Assembly: GCF_041146395.1 (NCBI RefSeq)
Contig: NC_091010.1
Span: 52,658,001-52,722,000, forward strand
DNA from: Eulemur rufifrons
Taxonomy: Eukaryota > Chordata > Mammalia > Primates > Lemuridae
Direction of reading: 5' to 3'
DNA: 64,000 nt
Shown: positions 46,405 through 59,149 of the stretch, piece after piece
Numbering within the stretch: position 1 is the first letter of the stretch
Layout of the letters: each line of letters starts with the position of its first letter
The notes under the pieces: model-generated
What the model was told of the DNA's origin: nothing
The model's input: the letters and a program-made list of their open reading frames with translations, nothing else
Database searches by the model: none
Translations under genes and position numbers: made by a program

Positions 46405-48440
46405 TCAGATTCTCCATAAGATCAGCCAAGTGACCACATCACAATCCCATTTCTCCCTGACAAATTTGTTTCCTTCACTTCTTCCATAGGTGTTTATCCT
46501 AAGAGATTGATCTTCCTTCAAAAATTTTTTGCAGTCTACTTCCTGGGTGACCTAACCTTTGGCCACTTCCCTCTCCAAACTGCACCATCTTCACCTTAAA
46601 ACTTACTCTTTTACTGCCTTCTACCCTAATTGCAAACAGGTTAAACAGTCTGAAATTCCCAATTTTATTATTCCTTCCCACTAAGTGGAGTCTTGTTTTT
46701 ATCAGTGGTCCTGCTTTCTCAGTTCAGTAAACTTGCCCTCTGCAATTAATTCCAAGGTTGCAGTCCCTGTGTCCAATGAAAGTAAAAAAGAAAATGATAC
46801 GTATTATTTGCCTATTTCAATAATGTCAAACCTCTTGCACCTGATATGTTTGACAGACTCTAAATTGAAAAGCATTTGAATGGAGAAGGCTTGAGTCTTG
46901 TAAATGTACTTGTCACTGCTGAGACATCATCCTGGAAGATTGCATGAGCTGAGGATGCACAGAGGGCACACCACCTAAGTAAGATAAACATGAAGAGGCA
47001 TTTTGGAATTTTGTTTAATGCATTAGTAAATATGCCCAGTTCAGTCTATGTTGAGAGGAAACAGGGAAAAAGAGGCAAAGCCTGAAGTCCTCATTCAAAA
47101 GGGTCACTTCCAGGGCCTTCCATGTAAAATCTTGAAAATATATTCTTAAAAAATAACTATTAATTTTCTCCAGCATAGTCGATTGCTGTCACCCAGGGCA
47201 GGACTATCAGCCATGATGGCTGACATTCTTTCTCTTAAAGTATTTAGCAAAATTAAACTGTCAGTCTTCATTTCTTCTGATGGCTTCAGGACCGTACACA
47301 TTTCTAACTAAGAGGGTTTTTTTTTTTCTTTTCATTAATTTTAAAGAAGATCTTGATGGATGCGAAGTCCTTATTTTCAGACTGGCATCTTGAGATGAGA
47401 CCTAGGATACTGGAGGCAGAGACATCAGGACTAGTGAAGGCTGGCAGCATAAAAGAAGACAAAAGCATTTTCTCCCTTTGCTGACTTAGAATTCTTTAAG
47501 TAGAGATCTTGGGAGAGTTCCAAGCCCAGAGATGGCCTCGTTGTTTCTGAGGGATAGACCTATTATCTGTGCCCCAGGATAATATCAAATGGACTGGAGA
47601 TGAGGAGGGGTCTTCCTACCAGAGATCTGACTTGCTGGTAAGATGAGTATTCACTCACCCAGGTGAGTACTCACTCACCTCCCCAAACTGCTCTACCAGG
47701 GATATCCCCGGAGGTAGCATCATGTCACCCTTCTTATTGTTTCAGTTACCTGAGCTAAACCACAGAGTGTGTTTCATGGATCAGGACCTGACACAGCCCT
47801 CTACTCAACTGCACTCTCCAAATATAACAACACAGCACAGAAACACCTGAAACTGCCATTGCACTTATTCCCCTTTTCACACCAAATCATCCTTTTAGCT
47901 TGAGTTTGATGAAATCACCCTTGGGCTCTTTTGTCATGGAGGTCCTCCTGGTTCAGTGTCTTGGTCTTCTCTTACCTCTTATTTTCTCATTTACAGACTC
48001 CCAGAGCACTCATGCTGCACACCATGAGACCCATATTTTGTTTTCCCCCAATATTGTGATTTTAAATTCAAAACCATATCTCTTTACCTTCCTAATAGCC
48101 AAGTTTACATCCCTTAATTATGGTCAGAAAATCAGTCAGTTGCACCACCATTGAAATCAGTGTATTCAGCTGAGAGTTAGAGGAAAGCAAACTAATAAAA
48201 GAGATTCAGCTGGAGGTAAGAATGAAGTTTTAGCACATGTGGAATATTTACCTTTTAAATAAGAGTACGTACTAACCCAAGACTTCACTCTCTAAAGACA
48301 TAGCTGCGTCTTACTCACGTTTCTATATCCCTCAGTGCCTTGAGTACGTTAGAGTTCAAATAAATGTTGGATTCAGGGCAATCAAGTGAAATTCAAGTTA
48401 CTGAATGGAACTCTGTGGAACATATTCCATGTTGCAGCTC
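46405..48440. other. Unassigned sequence
   Basis: No gene or repeat family recognised. A 20-base-period doublet, gagtattcactcaccc then gagtactcactcacct (47645-47680), is the only internal structure noticed. Confidence 0.45.
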
Positions 48441-48444
48441 AGCT

Positions 48445-48700
48445 TTATAGTTAAAATCATATGTTTTTGGGTCAGAAAGGCTCAGAATTTGGTTTTAGCT
48501 ATCCCATAGTTGGGGAAGTGAAGTGTGTGTTTGGGGAAAATAATGCAACATCTCTAAATTTCAATTTCCCCTCTTATAAAATGGGCATAACATTGTCTAT
48601 CTCATAAGGTTGATGTGGAAATTGCATAAGATATTTGTAATGTGATTTGCATAGTGACATTCACATATGTGATATGTGTTAATAATCATAGCAGTAATAG
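48445..48700 (+). mobile_element. MIR SINE
   Basis: Atctctaaatttcaatttcc, then cctcttataaaatgggcata, then tctcataaggttgatgtgga in MIR order. Confidence 0.75.
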
Positions 48701-48904
48701 TAATAATAATGCAAATAATTATTTTCTATCTTTCATGACTATGAACTTATAGTTAATTTAGTGGATCAGTCTTCAACTATGTCTTTGATTCCTTTGAACT
48801 GCAAGAAAAATAGAATTCTTAATATTTAACATCTCATTATTTTATATCTATAAACAATACAATAGACTGAGATCGTTGTGCCTGAAACTTATTAGAATAG
48901 AATG

Positions 48905-49052
48905 GGTTGGCAAGCTTTTTCTATAAAGATGTATTTAATAGATAGTAAATATTTTAGGTTTTGAGGACAACAAATGGCCTGTGTTATAACTGTTTGACAT
49001 TGCCATTGAGACATAAATGAATCGGCATGATTGTGTTCAGATAAAACTTTAT
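48905..49052. mobile_element. hAT-type non-autonomous DNA transposon fossil
   Basis: Ggttggcaagctttttctat, then atagtaaatattttaggttt, then gttcagataaaactttattt follow a well-known mammalian Charlie-type short element. Name not certain. Confidence 0.6.
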
Positions 49053-49059
49053 TTAAAAT

Positions 49060-50010
49060 AAACAGAAAATGACGTAAAGGAGGTGAAACTAGAGGAAAAC
49101 ATTGAGTTAGTGAAATTCACTATTGAGTGATAATTCACTAGAGTGACTTTCAGACTTGTTTTCCACCCAGTATCCAGATAACCCACTCTATTCTTACAAT
49201 AAACTAGGTATGTCTGCTTAACAAAAGAACAGCCACACACACAGAGGTGCTTGGCTGAATTTGTTCCCCAGGCTATTATTTGCAGAGAGCATCTAAGGTC
49301 ACTGTACAATAGGTGTATCACGGTGAATTCACTATTATTTCCATCAAGAGCTATAAAGTAGAGCTTTAGAAAAGGGCGTCCGCTCCCCACACAGAGGCGA
49401 CCTAGTTATATCAAAAAATGCATGTTTGGCACAGAGTCTAATAACACATAAATTGTAAGACTATCCTAGGACATGTAGCCAAGGTAAATGGATTCAATAC
49501 AAATTTCAGCTTCTCAATCTAGTGTTTTCAAGTTGCATTTCTTTGTTAGGAAAGTGGTTGGTTTGGAAATAAGTTACTATCGTGGGCTTCCAGTTTCAGT
49601 CCACTGGACCTTAAATGAAAAAGAAAGAGTAGAAGGTATTTGCTGTTTGCTCTATACATACAAATAATGAGTGAGAAGCCAGGAAAGAAAACATTGTTTT
49701 CATTTTTTTTTATGTGAGTTGTCTCACAGCCAGAATGTCTTCTTTCATTGGGTTATTTACAGAATGTATCCACAGTTGACCTAATTATGACACACAGCCA
49801 CTGGGGGAGGCTCAGCCCACTGAGGCAGAGAGGAAGAATGGAAGGGAGGGAAACCTCAATGCCAGCAAGCGGTGTCACTGAGAGGTGTTTTAGGAGAGCT
49901 CTAGTTGCGCCACCAAACTCCTTCATCCTTCCCTCCAGCCTTTCGGATCTAAGTTGAAACAATGGAGTTTCAAAACAAGTCTGGTGGCTTCCATTTTCAA
50001 GCAGGCTCCA
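49060..50010. other. Unassigned sequence
   Basis: No gene or repeat recognised. A 113-codon antisense frame (49049-49390) and a 126-codon one (49753-50133) lack any domain signature; the latter runs through an L1 tail. Confidence 0.5.
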
Positions 50011-50015
50011 CTCTT

Positions 50016-50155
50016 TTTTTACATGATGGGTGCAACGCGCACTATCTGGGGAACAGACACGCCTGGAGCTCTGACTTGGGGGGAAAGGCGGTACATGGGC
50101 AACGTATATAACCTGCAATTCTGTATCCCCCATAACAATAAGATGAAATAAAAAA
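50016..50155 (+). mobile_element. Lemur-type L1 3' UTR, strongly 5'-truncated
   Basis: Atgatgggtgcaacgcgcac, then acacgcctggagctctgact, then gtatcccccataacaataag, then an A-rich tail: same family as 28120-28395. Confidence 0.75.
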
Positions 50156-50159
50156 AATA

Positions 50160-51060
50160 TATAAATGTATTAGCAGAAACTATCATCAACCAAGAATATT
50201 AAAATTTCCAGAACAACCAGAATGGAATCGTCCGCACTGGACAAGATTCTACTATAATCCCTGAGCAGCCTCAGAAAAGTAAAAGCAATAAAAAGATCAA
50301 GTTGTTGAAAAAAATTAATTCTTAAAGATTATTTATACATACATTAGTTCAAGCTGAGTCTGATGATAATAGATTGAACATAATTATGTCACCCAATCTT
50401 CATTACTCTAGCCCTAGTTTAATTTGTGTATGACCAGATAACAGTATGTGGATTGGTTTTCTTCCTTTTAAAATTTGAGAATGTGGTTGGGAACACAAAT
50501 TGCCAAACAAAGCCAAACTGCAGAAGCCAGTCTATCATAGCTTTCAGAAAATCATAAAGGACATTAAACTTGAATGAACATTACAAGAGCTGAAATTCAG
50601 CTTGAATTGATGCATGTTCATTTCAATTGCATTTGATTATTCTTGTTATGTTATTACTATGTTCATAACTGTTGCAATTTGTCAGTACAGAGCAATTTCT
50701 TCCCAAAAGTAATATGGCTTAAAGTCAAGAATGCCAGCACTAGTTTGCTCTGAGCACCCGTTTTAGAGGCAATACGTCAGGCAGTTTTCATTCAGGAAGC
50801 TCAAAGCAATTTGATGGTCAGAGCTTAAACATTTATAATTGGGGAGAAAGATCTTATAGAAGAAGACTGAATTTGAACCTAAGCATTTTCCTCAAATAGT
50901 TGCATGTCCTTGTGCTGATGCTGCTAACTGCCTAATGCTACCAGGCCTTCGGACAGATTCACTCTTCTCTCTTCTTAGATCAGACTGGATGCCCCTAGAG
51001 GGAAGAGATGATGCTGGCTTACTTGGCTCTGTATCTCCATCAACACGCACATTCTTTTGC
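50160..51060. other. Unassigned unique sequence
   Basis: No gene or repeat recognised. Confidence 0.45.
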
Positions 51061-51064
51061 TGAC

Positions 51065-51200
51065 AGTCATTTGGGGGCTGCCTTCAATTTGTGCTATTAT
51101 GAATAAAGCTCCTATGAACATTATTTACATGTCTTTTTCATGGTCATATGTGCCAACCTTTTTTGGGTATATACTTGGCAGTGAAATAGCATTTGGCAAG
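51065..51200 (-). mobile_element. L1 fragment, antisense
   Basis: Tgctattatgaataaagctc, then ctatgaacattatttacatg, then tttttgggtatatacttggc are reversed L1 ORF2-end wording. Confidence 0.65.
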
Positions 51201-51204
51201 TAAT

Positions 51205-53655
51205 AGGTTATTAATAACTATTTGTTAATTAAAAATAAACATATGAGGAAATTAACGAATAAATAATCTTAAAAAATTATCCATGTGGAGAGAAGAGACC
51301 AGGATCTTTTTAGGTGTAGAGTGTTACAAAAGGGGTGGAGACAGGGGCTATGAAGGGATGAGATCTGACTCCTAGAGGAGGACCTAGTACCATTGACCCA
51401 GGGGCTGATTTCAATGCAGAAAGAACATTGGTGATTCTGTCTTAGCCTCAAGATCCAGGCTGGAGCACGTGGGGCCAGGAAGAGTCTGCTGGCCTGTGTG
51501 TGCCCAGGAACCACTGCCGCAACCCTTATACCCTGGTGTGATTCAGTGGAGGGGGTCCAGGAGGGGGAGAAAGAGGAACCCAGCTCCAACTCTGCTCATG
51601 GACAGTGTCTTGCCTGGATAAGTCACTCTAGTTTTCTCAGTGCTTCTTTTGTGTCATCTCAAAATTGGTGAAAAAGTAGCTCACTCTTTGCTTCTCTGAC
51701 ATTCCTGATGGCAGAGGAAAGTGAAGGCAAATGCCTGTGGGCTGGGGCACAACCTAAGCAACTTACAATAGTCAGTAAACATTTCTTGCTGTATTTACTT
51801 TTGTTTTTCAAATTTATGCAAATTGATCACTTGAATTTATAACACATTTATGTGTTTTAATATCAAATAAAGTTTATTTACAAGGACTTCTAAGGACATA
51901 GAAATCACCCTAGAACCTGAGCCGTGTTTAACCTTTAATTTCCAATGTCCCTGGGCATTATCATTGCATATCCTGAATGTGGGTGAGATCAGAGTCAGAT
52001 GATTTCCAGAGCAGTCAACTTCCTCAAGTTCAAGCAAACTCCCACCTTCAAAAATTGACTGGCAATTAGCTTTCTTCTTTTCCATGATACTCTACCCTGA
52101 AAATTGTGCTTTGATTAGTAACTTATGGGTCAGAAAACTTATATAGATTTATTCATTATATCTTCGAATTCCATAAGCATTCTTTGATTGATTAAATTCA
52201 TGCCTTTACAGCTGTGATCAAGTTAGGTAGACATTATTCGGTGAAAAGTTCCTCCGGTTTCTAAAAACAAAATCATGCCATGAGCATTCCTTAGTGCTTA
52301 TGACAGCCCACTTACTTACTGACAATAAGCTGTTGAACGACTTCATTTAGAATTTGTATTCATTATTTTCATTTTTTTCCATTTAGTAATTAGATTTATA
52401 ATTGCAAGCCTTGCTGTGGCATTAGTAAACAACCGTGTTTACCATTTAAGAAGAATGCCTGTGTTTCTGAGAATTAATAGACGATGACAAGTGCCAGAGT
52501 TACGCAGCAAATTAATACATTCCAGTTCTAAAGTTGCAGAGGATGTTCTGCCAACTTTCCTCCCCCTGCTGCCTCACACTCAGCAAAAGCCTAGGAAGGA
52601 CCCAGGAGAAATTCTCCATAGGTTGTAGCCCTTGAGAGAACAGTTCCACAACAAGAATAAAGAAATTCCAGAACCCTTAATCAGCAGGCTGTCTTCACAC
52701 CTTCATGGGGTAAGGGAGGATTTCCCAGTCCCTGGTAGGTGAATTTGCTAAAAAAATTATTAAAAGTAAAGACACAATCTCCGGTTTGAAGCACCATCTC
52801 CAGGGCATATCTCTTAGCCATCACAGGTGACAACTGCATGCCACAGAGAAGAATTTTTCATCTTCACAATGCCAAATGATCAGTAGTTGTCTTTTGAGAG
52901 AAATAATGCCATATGCGAAATAGGAATTAATCTGAAGGGGAAAAATGTATTGTTATCTCTGCAACTGACTCTTTATTTGCATCTGACAATACATGCCATA
53001 ATTATGCACATTGAAATAGATCCCTAAAGCCCACTCATGTCTCATGTGACAGTGATCCATATTAATAGATCATTGCTGACCCAGTCTTTCCAACTACATG
53101 GATAGAATCTCCCTTGCTGAATGGAACAACTGCTCGGAATCAGCATAATGTATTTTTTGCCTGAGCCGAATGAAAGTAAATAAAAACTTGAGATGGGCAT
53201 CGATCAATTATCCCCGGCCTTCTAAAAATTTAGAAAACTATGTCTAAAAATGAACTGAGAGAGTGGCAACAACTTCTCAGTTGACCTTTCTAAAGACAGA
53301 CATTTTAATTTCATTTATGGATTTAAATCAGAAATTAATTATTTTATGATAAAGAATGTGACAGTTTTCAAGATGGAAGTTATTTGCTGCTTCCAACCGC
53401 AGTTGGAAATATATTTAAAATAACTATATATGCACACACATACATATGTTATGCATAATATATATGCATTTATATATGTAGTTTTTAAAAAGTTATTCAG
53501 GGGAGCTGTGCGTATCTGACAGGTATAGCTTGGCTTCCCAGATCAAGACTCGGATCATTGCCCACACTTCAGAATCCCACTCCCCACCCTCTCTGTCTTC
53601 ACTGGCCCATGGTCAAGTACATCCTTACTTCTATTAACATAGATTAGTTTCACCT
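51205..53655. other. Long repeat-poor block, possible regulatory sequence
   Basis: About 2.4 kb with no recognised gene or transposon apart from a TA/CA microsatellite (53420-53482). 52380-53400 has AT-rich homeodomain-like motifs (gtaattaga, 52385-52393) beside isolated CpGs, which is compatible with a conserved non-coding element. Confidence 0.4.
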
Positions 53656-53659
53656 CTTC

Positions 53660-53870
53660 GGGAATTTATATAGATAACCCACAGAGTGTCTACTATTTTG
53701 TCTCTGTCTTACTGTACTCAGTGTTATGTTTTTGAGATTCACTCTCACTTTTGCGTGTAATTGTTGACTCACTGTGTATATTATTCATTTCGTAAATACA
53801 CTACAAAGCATTTGTCTGTTGTTGTTTGGCATTTGAGTAGTTTTCTTGGATTCATTTGAAATATTGTTTG
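53660..53870 (-). mobile_element. L1 fragment, antisense (weak)
   Basis: Tatgtttttgagattcactc, then gtttggcatttgagtagttt are degraded reversed L1 wording. Confidence 0.45.
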
Positions 53871-53974
53871 AAGTTTTTATAATTCTGTAGCTTAAATGCA
53901 TGTTCTATAAGATACATGACAATATGTTAAACGGTAATTTGGGAGAACAAACAAACAAGTAGGTGTCAAAGAAA

Positions 53975-54550
53975 AATTGTAGCAGACAGAATTAAGCAGG
54001 CAAGGAAGACTTTAATCAAGATTATCGCAATAGGCAAGGGGGATAAAAGTCAACTCCATTGAAACAAAAGGCAGGTAAGATTTCTTTTTTTTTAAGTTTT
54101 TTTATTTCAAAATTTTTACAAGTGTACAAACGTTTAGGTTACTTATATTGCATTTATACAGCCTGAGTTGGAGCTACCAGTGAGCCCATCCCAGTGGATT
54201 AATAAAATGTGGCAGGTGAGATTTCAGTCCCTGGGATGAATTCGTGGAAAAGGACTGGGGAGCATTAGAGCAGAGGTTGGTTGGGGAAGGGGTGGGGAGG
54301 ATTAGGTACTCCTGTTTTCTATCTGGCTCTTATGGAAGTTAGGTTCCTCATTTCCCATTAAAGACGGGAGATAGGGGCCCTATCATTCTTTGTGATTTCA
54401 AAGATAAGGCTTCCAGGTCCTTAACAAAGACACTGGTTGTAAAATTGGCAAGATACTGCGAGAAAATTTACATCTCAAAAGGGCAGAGAAAGAAATTATA
54501 ATTGCAAATTTTCTAAAGTAAATGCTCTAGGAAAAGGGAGGGGAGGGGGG
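53975..54550. other. Unidentified repeat-like block hosting the nested L1 tail
   Basis: Sequence on both sides of the L1 insertion (caaggaagactttaatcaag on the left; tctatctggctcttatggaa and agataaggcttccaggtcct on the right) looks like an interspersed repeat, possibly an LTR on the minus strand, but I cannot name it. Confidence 0.3.
54085..54210 (-). mobile_element. Lemur-type L1 tail, antisense, 126-base insertion with TSD
   Basis: Poly-T, then tttatttcaaaatttttaca, then acaaacgtttaggttactta and gtgagcccatcccagtgg are the reversed 3' end of the L1 family at 28120 and 50016. TSD ggcaggtaagatttc (54070-54084) and ggcaggtgagatttc (54211-54225), one mismatch in 15. Confidence 0.85.
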
Positions 54551-54554
54551 ACCT

Positions 54555-55825
54555 ATGATCAGGAAGAAACTAAAGTTTATTCAAGCTGAGGGGAACATTA
54601 AGGTCATATTAGTCACAGAAAACATGTTAAAATATTATCTGATGGCACAATTGCTGGTTGGTTTATTTTTCATTGCCTTTATTCCATTCTGCAATTTCCA
54701 AATTTTATTCTATATGTTATGAATGTCTTAAACAGTCTCATTGTAGCTTAATGACATCTACTAATATTTGAAAACTTACCATGTAAAGCCAATGGTGCAG
54801 AGAAAAACCATGCTTCTTTGAGTAACACACCCCAGAAAGAAGAGGAGAAAATGAGGTCAGTAGACAAAGGATTTAAGTAAAAGTTTACTGTTCACCCTGA
54901 GTTTATGTCATAGAAGAAAAGCCAATTATTGGCCCTCCAATCCTCTAATCCTTTTGATAATCTGTACAAACAGAAAAATATACAGTTTTCAGAGAAGTGT
55001 ATCCAAATAGATACATTTGGATATCAACTATGTGATCATCATAATGTAAAATATGAGAGAAGAAGAGAAACAAAGATGTCAATAGATCAAAATTAGGATT
55101 ATACTAAAATGCTGTGCTATTACCCTGGAGACCCTTCATCTCGAGGAATGTTGTCATTATACTCAGATTAATTCCCCTTAATGCACACTTTTCATGAGTC
55201 CAACATGTATTTCTACATTGCACATCATTATTTATACTCACCCTGTGCCCAACTTTTCCTAACTCTTAGATTAATTATTAATTCCATTCTGAAGTCCTAT
55301 TTTAGAGAATGTATCTAAATATTAGAAATATGACTAACCAACTTCTTATGAACATTTCCCTCTTATGGCCTCACAGGTTTGTTTATAACTATTCTAGCAG
55401 ACTGCAATTGTGTCGAAGAAACACCACTTCCGAACACTGTTTCTTTGGGGGAAAACATTTTGGAAAAAGCTGATTAAATTAATTTAAAAAACAGGTTTCT
55501 GTACTTAAGTATTTCTTGGAGCCTTGAGTCATTTGTAGTGCTCCAAGGAGAGAATTAATTATGAAACATTTCTAACCATTTTTAGCTGAGTAATTCTTTT
55601 TTTTATATGTAATTGTATGTCCATGTTCATATGTAAAACCTATTTATCATCCACGGCATTGATGGTATTTTGATACCCACTATTTAGAATGCCTACCAGG
55701 ACAAGGCATACATTACAAATGAATGAAAGAGGCAAGGTAGGGACTTTCACACGTGGGGAAGTGCATATTTATAAAAACTGAGCAGTCACCACTCTGATCC
55801 AGCTGATTGCTGTCATGCAGAAATT
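54555..55825. other. Unassigned AT-rich sequence
   Basis: No gene or repeat recognised. Confidence 0.45.
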
Positions 55826-55829
55826 TAAG

Positions 55830-56010
55830 CATAGTATTTTCAGATCTTTTTTTCTAAGAGAAGATCATAATCCAGATATTCATGTGAAATCTTCCTATTT
55901 TCAGATATTAGCAAGTAATTTGAATGTTTTTGAAACATGGTATGGCCAAACAAAACAGCCTGCCAACCAGATTCAACCCACAAGCTTCCAATTTTCAACT
56001 TCTGAATAGC
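55830..56010. mobile_element. hAT-like DNA transposon fossil (weak)
   Basis: Catgtgaaatcttcctattt, then aaacagcctgccaaccagat, then tcaacccacaagcttccaat resemble a Charlie-type short element. Low certainty. Confidence 0.4.
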
Positions 56011-56109
56011 AGGCATCTGCCACTTTGTGACATCTTCTGCATACCACAGTATTATGATGACATGTAAATCATGCATTTTAGTATGTAAATTTTATGTGCC
56101 CAGAGAAAA

Positions 56110-56330
56110 TAATATTACTTATTTTATTGAATATTATTTATCAGGCACTGTGTTGAGCACTCAAACTCATAATATTTTATTTAATCTTTAGGAATGAATA
56201 CATGGTTATTCCCAATTTTCAGACCACAAAATTGGAACTTTTAAATAGATTAAGTAGCTTGCACAAAATAAAAAAAAAATAGTAATGGTAGAGGCAGGAT
56301 TGAGGGTATGGTTGACATTAAGTCTGGATG
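56110..56330 (-). mobile_element. MIR SINE, antisense
   Basis: Atcaggcactgtgttgagca, then attcccaattttcagaccac, then ggtagaggcaggattgaggg in reversed MIR order. Confidence 0.7.
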
Positions 56331-56414
56331 TTTGAGAACCAATGCTATGTTGTATAACTCCTCTCTTCTATCATTTGGAGTACGTATATAGTTAATATTG
56401 TTTTAGTTTATGAA

Positions 56415-56525
56415 GTTCAATGTAAACTTGTTGAGGACAGGAAGCACTCGGCATATATTTTTCTCCCATACTTTTAAGTTTTCTTGGACATAGAATATTA
56501 AGCAAATGTTGATTAAATGAATTGA
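56415..56525 (+). mobile_element. L2 LINE 3' tail
   Basis: Acttgttgaggacaggaagc followed by agcaaatgttgattaaatga. Confidence 0.6.
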
Positions 56526-56859
56526 TATTTGGCTATGGGCCCATTTATTTATTGTTGCTCTATTACAGGAAACAATACATATAGCTGAACATATTGTTGG
56601 CTCTAAATAAATAAAATTAAAGTAATATTAAAGTAGTATATAGGGTCCTGGATAATGCACTGGTTTTCCTGTCAATAACCTTGAATTTGATGAAAACTTA
56701 TTACTAAATAATCACTGTAGACGTTAGTCTTTTCATTTCTAAATTAAAAAAAATTTGGATTATAAACTTATTTCAATAACTCTATGGTTGGTTTATAATG
56801 TCTGGAGGTCAAGCTTGAAAATTAACTTTTGGTGCAGTTTTCATGACATTGCATCACTT

Positions 56860-57270
56860 AGGCCACTTTCTGTTGCCAGTAGTAGAAAACCCAATCCAAG
56901 TTATTATCCTAAGTCAAGGGACGTGCTGACTTCCAAAACTGTAAAGTTTAGACTTAAGGTTGGGTTCAGGTTTGGCTTGAACAATGTCATCAGGATCCCC
57001 TTCTCTCCACCTCTCAACTCAGCACTGCCTTCTATTATGTGTTGGCTTTATTCTCAGATAGCACCCTCCCCATGGTTATAAGATAGCTCCACAAGCTCCA
57101 CATCATGTGTCATTGTATCTTGAGGTCCAGCTGAAGAGAAAGAGCTTCCTCTTCCCTAGACCTTGACAGTTGTGCAGGGCCAAGCTCTTGTTGGCTCCAA
57201 TTAGGTTGAATTCTTATCCATGAACCAATTACTATTGCCAGTGAAGTTAGATCAGCTTATAGGCTTAGCC
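56860..57270 (+). mobile_element. Old L1 (L1ME-like) 3' fragment
   Basis: Aaacccaatccaagttatta, then ggttgggttcaggtttggct, then tgtcatcaggatccccttct, then gttggctttattctcagata, then catgaaccaattactattgc follow an old L1 3' end. Subfamily uncertain. Confidence 0.6.
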
Positions 57271-57281
57271 CATAAATTCTA

Positions 57282-57440
57282 AGTTGTAGATCCACATTAG
57301 AATCTTCTGAGGAGCTTTGAAAAATACTTATGCTATTTCCCACCCTAGAGAAAATAAGTTTGAAAATCTAGGAGTAAGAATCAGGCATTACTTTTTTAAA
57401 GCCCCCTCTCTGATTCCAGTGTGACCCCTGGTTTGAAAAA
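57282..57440 (+). mobile_element. MER5-type hAT DNA transposon fossil
   Basis: Tccacattagaatcttctga, then ggagctttgaaaaatactta, then ctgattccagtgtgacccct. Confidence 0.75.
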
Positions 57441-57444
57441 GCTC

Positions 57445-58430
57445 AGTTCAGAAAATTTAGAACCCAACCCTGAGTGGTAACTGAAGCTGACTCATATCAG
57501 ACTCATGACCTGAGCCTGGGTAAAGGCTGGTTCTTCAAAAGAACTTTGGCCAACTCTTATATTTGATGGGTGCTGGATTTTCAAAATCTTCGGCTCCAAT
57601 ATTTTCAACCAAACAAATTTGGACTCCTCCTTCTTCCTATTATGCATTCTGTTTCTTTTCTGAGTGGTCATGAAGTGAGAGGTAAGAGTCTGATGAGCTC
57701 CCGCAGTCATGCGGCCCAGCATGTCAAACAGCCTGAGGGCGGGGAGTTGTTAATACAACCTGAGAACATTTGGGTAGTGATGTCTCTCTTTCAAGAAGTT
57801 ATGGTCTATACACCAGCCATCAGTGGATGCAGTAAGGCCTTTTCCAGAGACAGCTCATGAAAACCTTGCCCTGTCCTGCAGATTTATTTGTCTGTGACTT
57901 CTATTCACGGTATTCACATCATTCGTATATTCTCTTGAGAGTTAATTCTTCTTACAAATAACTGACATGTTCTCCTGAAGAAAAATGTATCCCCAGCTTC
58001 ATGAAAATGTAAATTAGGATTTTTAACTACAAGCTTCATAGGCTGGACTCATTCTCCAGCAATAAAGCATGTCAGAGCAATATAAAACAGTGAGAAAAAA
58101 ACAATCTGAACTTTAAAATAATACCCAGGCCCCTGACTGCATCTTCCAGAAAATAGAGACTGTAGCTGAGGCCCATGCTTAAGGGTCACGGAAATTCTGA
58201 AGGAAATGCTTTGTCATCCTTTCAGTGCTACAGTGGGTAGCTTCTCTGCAAAATAAATTCCTTCACAGCTTAAAAAGCTAAATGTATTGTACCTAAAATT
58301 CCACCTGGGTCTGGCCTCCTGGGCATTTCCACCTCTGGCTTCTTGAACATTCCTTGCACAAGAGTCTTTCTTTTTTACCATGTCCTCTACAAAGATCTTC
58401 AGAGATGTAACCACTGATCATAGAGAGCAT
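57445..58430. other. Unassigned sequence
   Basis: No gene or repeat recognised. Overlapping opposing frames near 57492-57860 look random. Confidence 0.5.
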
Positions 58431-58434
58431 AAAC

Positions 58435-58630
58435 TCACACCTATGTTATGGCAGGTACTGCACCATTTCTGTATAGTAAATACTTTCGCTATAGCCGTAT
58501 GAGTTAAGTCGCATGCTAATCCACTTCCAAAGGTGAAAACCTGAGACCCAGAGAAGTTAAATAATTAGTTTTGATTTTATATAGCTAGTAAGTTGAAAAG
58601 CTAAGGTTCGGAACTGGAGACTTTTTATTT
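58435..58630 (-). mobile_element. MIR SINE, antisense
   Basis: Ggtgaaaacctgagacccag, then agaagttaaataattagttt, then agctagtaagttgaaaagct. Confidence 0.7.
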
Positions 58631-58734
58631 TACCAAGCCTTAAGTGTTAGCCTCTCCAGGAATCTAATTTAATTTCCACAAGGATAGTCAGTGTCTGAGG
58701 TTTTGAACTTTTTTAGAGCAGTGCATTGTTCATT

Positions 58735-58805
58735 GTAGAGAGCCCTGGACCTAGTCCAGTGCTTGGCACAGAGTGGGTGCTCATTAAAGATTCGTTGAAT
58801 GAAAA
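58735..58805 (+). mobile_element. MIR/L2-type 3' tail
   Basis: Ccagtgcttggcacagagtg, then ggtgctcattaaagattcgt, then tgaatgaa. Confidence 0.6.
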
Positions 58806-59149
58806 AGATAGGCAGGTGGGTGGTGAGGATACTTTTGGCTGTGAAAGGATGTTTCAGCCTCCTACTCTTTTAACTCATGCTCAAATCTGACAGCTCATTG
58901 ACCAAATAAGTCTGTTATCACCAAGCAAATAGAAGTACCCATATTCCTCCTGGCAGGTTGGAAGTACCAGATCATTTCCTTTTACTTTCTTTCAGGCCAA
59001 GAGAGAAACAAATACCTTTCCAAACTATATAACTGCTTCTTCCCTTCCTATTTCATCTACTGGCTCTGTTCTGGCCTCATTGCTAAATTAGTGCTTATAA
59101 GAAAATGTATAGTTTTAAATACATCTATCAGACAGTAAGCTAAATCTAA

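Noticed and set aside
49753..50133. 126-codon antisense open frame
   Set aside because: Overlaps an L1 tail at its start and has no domain; an opposing frame of similar quality exists on the other strand.
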